Assembly (NCBI RefSeq): GCF_018131005.1
Contig: NZ_JAFCJK010000003.1
Span: forward strand, 434,001 to 498,000
From: Bradyrhizobium lablabi
Lineage (GTDB): Bacteria; Pseudomonadota; Alphaproteobacteria; Rhizobiales; Xanthobacteraceae
Reading direction: 5' to 3'
DNA length: 64,000 nt
The notes under the pieces: model-generated
Told to the model about the DNA's origin: nothing
What the model saw: the letters and a program-made list of their open reading frames with translations, nothing else
The model's database searches: none
In this document: in pieces, positions 62,058-64,000 of the stretch
Numbering within the stretch: position 1 is the first letter of the stretch
Layout of the letters: the number at the start of each line of letters is the position of its first letter
Program-made: the position numbers and the translations under genes

Positions 62058-63308
62058 ATGCTGAAAGGCAGTGTGGGACTAATTGCGCTGGGCAGCCTGC
62101 TGCTCTCGGGGACGGCGTTCGCACAGGAGAAGATCAAGGTCGGCGTGACCGCGACGCTCGAGGGCACCTACACGGTGCTCGGCGAGGACGGCATCCGCGG
62201 CTTCCAGACTGCCCTCAACACGCTCGGCAAGAAGGTCGGCGACAAGGAACTCGAGTTCGTCATCGCCTCAACCGACGCCACGCCCGACTCCGCGGTACGC
62301 GCGGTGCGCAAGCTGATCGAGCAGGACAAGGTGCAGATCCTGCTGTCGCCGCTGTCAGGCGACGAAGGCATCGCAGTGAAGAATTTTGCCAAGACCCATC
62401 CGGAACTGACCTTCATCAACGCAGCCTCCGGTGCGCAGGAGACGACCTATGTCGACCCGGCGCCGAACTTCTTCCGTTACAACATGGACGGCGCGCAGTG
62501 GCAGGTGGGTCTCGGCAAATACGCCTATGAGACCAAAGGCTATCGCAAGATCGCGACTGTCGGCGAGGATTACTCTTTCATCTACACTCAGGTGTTTGGC
62601 CTCGTGCTTGAATTTTGCGGCGCCGGCGGCCAGGTCACCAACCGGCAATGGGTGCCACTCGGCACCAAGGACTTCGCCTCAGTCATCGCGGCGCTGCCCG
62701 ACGATGTCGATGCGATCTATCTCGGGCTCGGCGGCGCCGACGCCGTCAATTTCCTGAACCAGTACCAGCAGGCCGGCGGCAAGGCGCACCTGATGGGCGG
62801 CTCGATCATGATCGACCAAACCATCCTGTCGTCAAAGGGCAGCGCCAAGAACGCGCTGATCGGCACCATCGCGGCAAGCGGCCAGGCCGACACCTGGGAG
62901 GATCCCGCCTGGCAGAAATTTGTGAAGGCCTATCAGGACTCCTTCCCGCCGAATAAGCGCTTCCCGAGCCCGTCGCTGCTCGCGACCAACTATTACGGCT
63001 CGACCATGGCGCTGATCCTAGGCTTGCGGCAGGTCAATGGCGACCTCTCCAACAACCAGGCCAAGTTGAAGGAAGCATTGGCGAAAATCGAACTCGACGC
63101 GCCCAATGGCAAGATCAAGCTCGACTCCAACCGGCAGGCGATCGGCACCAACTTCGTGACCGAGGTGGTGGATGACGGCAAAGGCGCGCTGTTCAGCAAG
63201 GTCGTGAAGGTGATCCCTAACGTCAACCAGACGCTCGGCTACGATCCGGCTGTCTTTGCCAAAATCGGCCTACCGAGCCGGACGGTCCCGGAGTGCAAGA
63301 AATACTGA
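62058..63308 (+). CDS. ABC transporter substrate-binding protein, amino-acid/amide type (Peripla_BP_6)
   Basis: 416 aa from ATG 62058 behind GGGAGGAG; an upstream in-frame stretch from 61992 is rejected because the signal peptide (LKGSVGLIALGSLLLSGTAFAQ) begins here. The mature protein has KIKVGVTATLEGTYTVLGEDGIRGF and a second lobe around VGEDYSFIYTQVFG. It should bind an amino acid, amide or aromatic acid for a LIV-type importer encoded outside the window. An AraC regulator follows 128 bases later. Confidence 0.9.
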   Translation: MLKGSVGLIALGSLLLSGTAFAQEKIKVGVTATLEGTYTVLGEDGIRGFQTALNTLGKKVGDKELEFVIASTDATPDSAVRAVRKLIEQDKVQILLSPLSGDEGIAVKNFAKTHPELTFINAASGAQETTYVDPAPNFFRYNMDGAQWQVGLGKYAYETKGYRKIATVGEDYSFIYTQVFGLVLEFCGAGGQVTNRQWVPLGTKDFASVIAALPDDVDAIYLGLGGADAVNFLNQYQQAGGKAHLMGGSIMIDQTILSSKGSAKNALIGTIAASGQADTWEDPAWQKFVKAYQDSFPPNKRFPSPSLLATNYYGSTMALILGLRQVNGDLSNNQAKLKEALAKIELDAPNGKIKLDSNRQAIGTNFVTEVVDDGKGALFSKVVKVIPNVNQTLGYDPAVFAKIGLPSRTVPECKKY

Positions 63309-63436
63309 CGCCTTTTTTGCAGTGCGAGCTAGCCGGTGGCTGACTGGTTGCGAGAGGCATTCCTCTCGCTCTTGCAATCTCCGCGCGGATGTTGAACGCT
63401 GGTCGAAAAGCTAAAAACATCCGCGGGAGGTAAGGC

Positions 63437-64000
63437 ATGAGCAGGGCGCTTGCCGTCTTCCACGGCCGGTTCGGTCGCGCGACGGTCTATCAGTTGAACC
63501 GCCCCTTCAACGTGCATGCGCATCGCGAAGGGCACTTGATCTTTCATGTCGGCGGGACGCCGGCGCAGATCGACGTCTCCGATCAGCGCTGGCTACTCAA
63601 GGATGACTCCGTCGTTGCGATCAACCCCTGGGAGCCGCATAATTTCCTGCCGACCGACATGAATCACGGCGCGATCTTCTTCGTGCTCTACGTCAACGCC
63701 GAATGGTTCGCGCCCGACGCCGCCCACGCGCAAAGCTTGCGTTTCGGGCGCACCCATTTCAAGCGCACCGACGCGCTCGACAAGCACATTCGCCGGACCG
63801 CGGCGCTGGTGTGCGGCGCGCCGTCGCTGCGCAGCCTCGACTGCGAATTGAGGCAGCTGATCGACAGTTGCTACGAGCAGAGCTGGCAGCGGGCCGAGAC
63901 CGCGCAGGAGGCGCGCGCGGCTGCCGCGATCACCGATTTTCGGGTCCGCAAGTCGATCAAGCTGATGTCGGAGAGCCCGGGCGCTGAGATCGAGCTGGAC
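63437..64000 (+). CDS. AraC-family regulator, N-terminal part (cut by window end)
   Basis: 188 codons are visible from ATG 63437 behind GGGAGG, with no stop before the window ends. The N-terminal half is a cupin-type effector domain (VYQLNRPFNVHAHREGHLIFHVGG and AINPWEPHNFLP). The final visible residues (VRKSIKLMSESPGAEIELD) lead into where the AraC helix-turn-helix normally starts. It likely regulates the upstream ABC binding-protein gene. Confidence 0.82.
   Translation, partial: MSRALAVFHGRFGRATVYQLNRPFNVHAHREGHLIFHVGGTPAQIDVSDQRWLLKDDSVVAINPWEPHNFLPTDMNHGAIFFVLYVNAEWFAPDAAHAQSLRFGRTHFKRTDALDKHIRRTAALVCGAPSLRSLDCELRQLIDSCYEQSWQRAETAQEARAAAAITDFRVRKSIKLMSESPGAEIELD

Noticed and set aside
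1..64000. tRNA, rRNA, CRISPR or intact insertion sequences
   Set aside because: No tRNA-like cloverleaf, regularly spaced repeats or transposase motifs were noticed while reading. A tRNAscan, Infernal or ISfinder run would be needed to exclude them.

Overview
The window is high-GC alphaproteobacterial chromosome, most likely Bradyrhizobium or a close Bradyrhizobiaceae relative. The evidence is the codon usage, the many ABC uptake systems, the acyl-CoA, PHB/acetone and PQQ metabolism, and several intergenic repeats of the kind scattered through Bradyrhizobium genomes. This assignment is by recognition, not by a search. I saw no rRNA, tRNA, CRISPR array, prophage or intact insertion sequence.

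Layout. 0.4-2.0 kb: an orphan membrane histidine kinase. 2.5-10.1 kb: an AbgB-like amidohydrolase and a complete peptide-type ABC transporter, then a secreted ankyrin protein. 11.2-13.6 kb: a PQQ alcohol dehydrogenase, with a lanthanide-type Asp pair, and its di-haem cytochrome. 14.1-23.7 kb: a polyol catabolic cluster on the minus strand (HAD phosphatase, SorC regulator, MalEFGK-like transporter, SDR dehydrogenase, FGGY kinase, PfkB kinase). 23.7-33.8 kb: a proteostasis and oxidative-stress island (CbpA-CbpM plus a small coupled protein, ClpB, a DUF2171-type protein, a DyP peroxidase with an encapsulin-targeting tail, the encapsulin shell, a 64-aa protein, Hsp20, Lon). 33.8-40.7 kb: a secreted DUF5107-like protein, a methyltransferase, 3-hydroxybutyrate dehydrogenase, a fused acetoacetate decarboxylase-patatin ORF, and an NDH-2-like flavoprotein. 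40.8-44.6 kb: a hydrolase remnant, two AraC regulators and a catalase-like protein lacking the distal His.

44.8-57.3 kb is a 12-gene minus-strand operon for CoA-dependent breakdown of an unidentified organic acid, probably cyclic or aromatic-derived. It encodes a ligase, two paired acyl-CoA dehydrogenases, an enoyl-CoA hydratase, a thiolase, a nitronate-monooxygenase-like flavoprotein, an Fe-alcohol dehydrogenase/maleylacetate-reductase homologue, an HCCA-isomerase-like protein, a GST, a periplasmic binding protein and two SDRs with Phe in place of the catalytic Tyr. A divergent HxlR regulator (57.5 kb) faces it. Both facing promoters carry the same GTTCT-N5-AGAAY palindrome, so the regulator probably controls both directions.

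58-61.4 kb holds small stress-type and hypothetical genes, including a DUF892 ferritin-like protein behind a candidate EcfG promoter and two ORFs under 60 codons. 62.1-64.0 kb: an ABC amino-acid/amide-type binding protein and an AraC regulator cut by the window end. The best candidates for new biology are the HxlR-controlled CoA pathway and the encapsulin-DyP unit embedded among chaperones and proteases.
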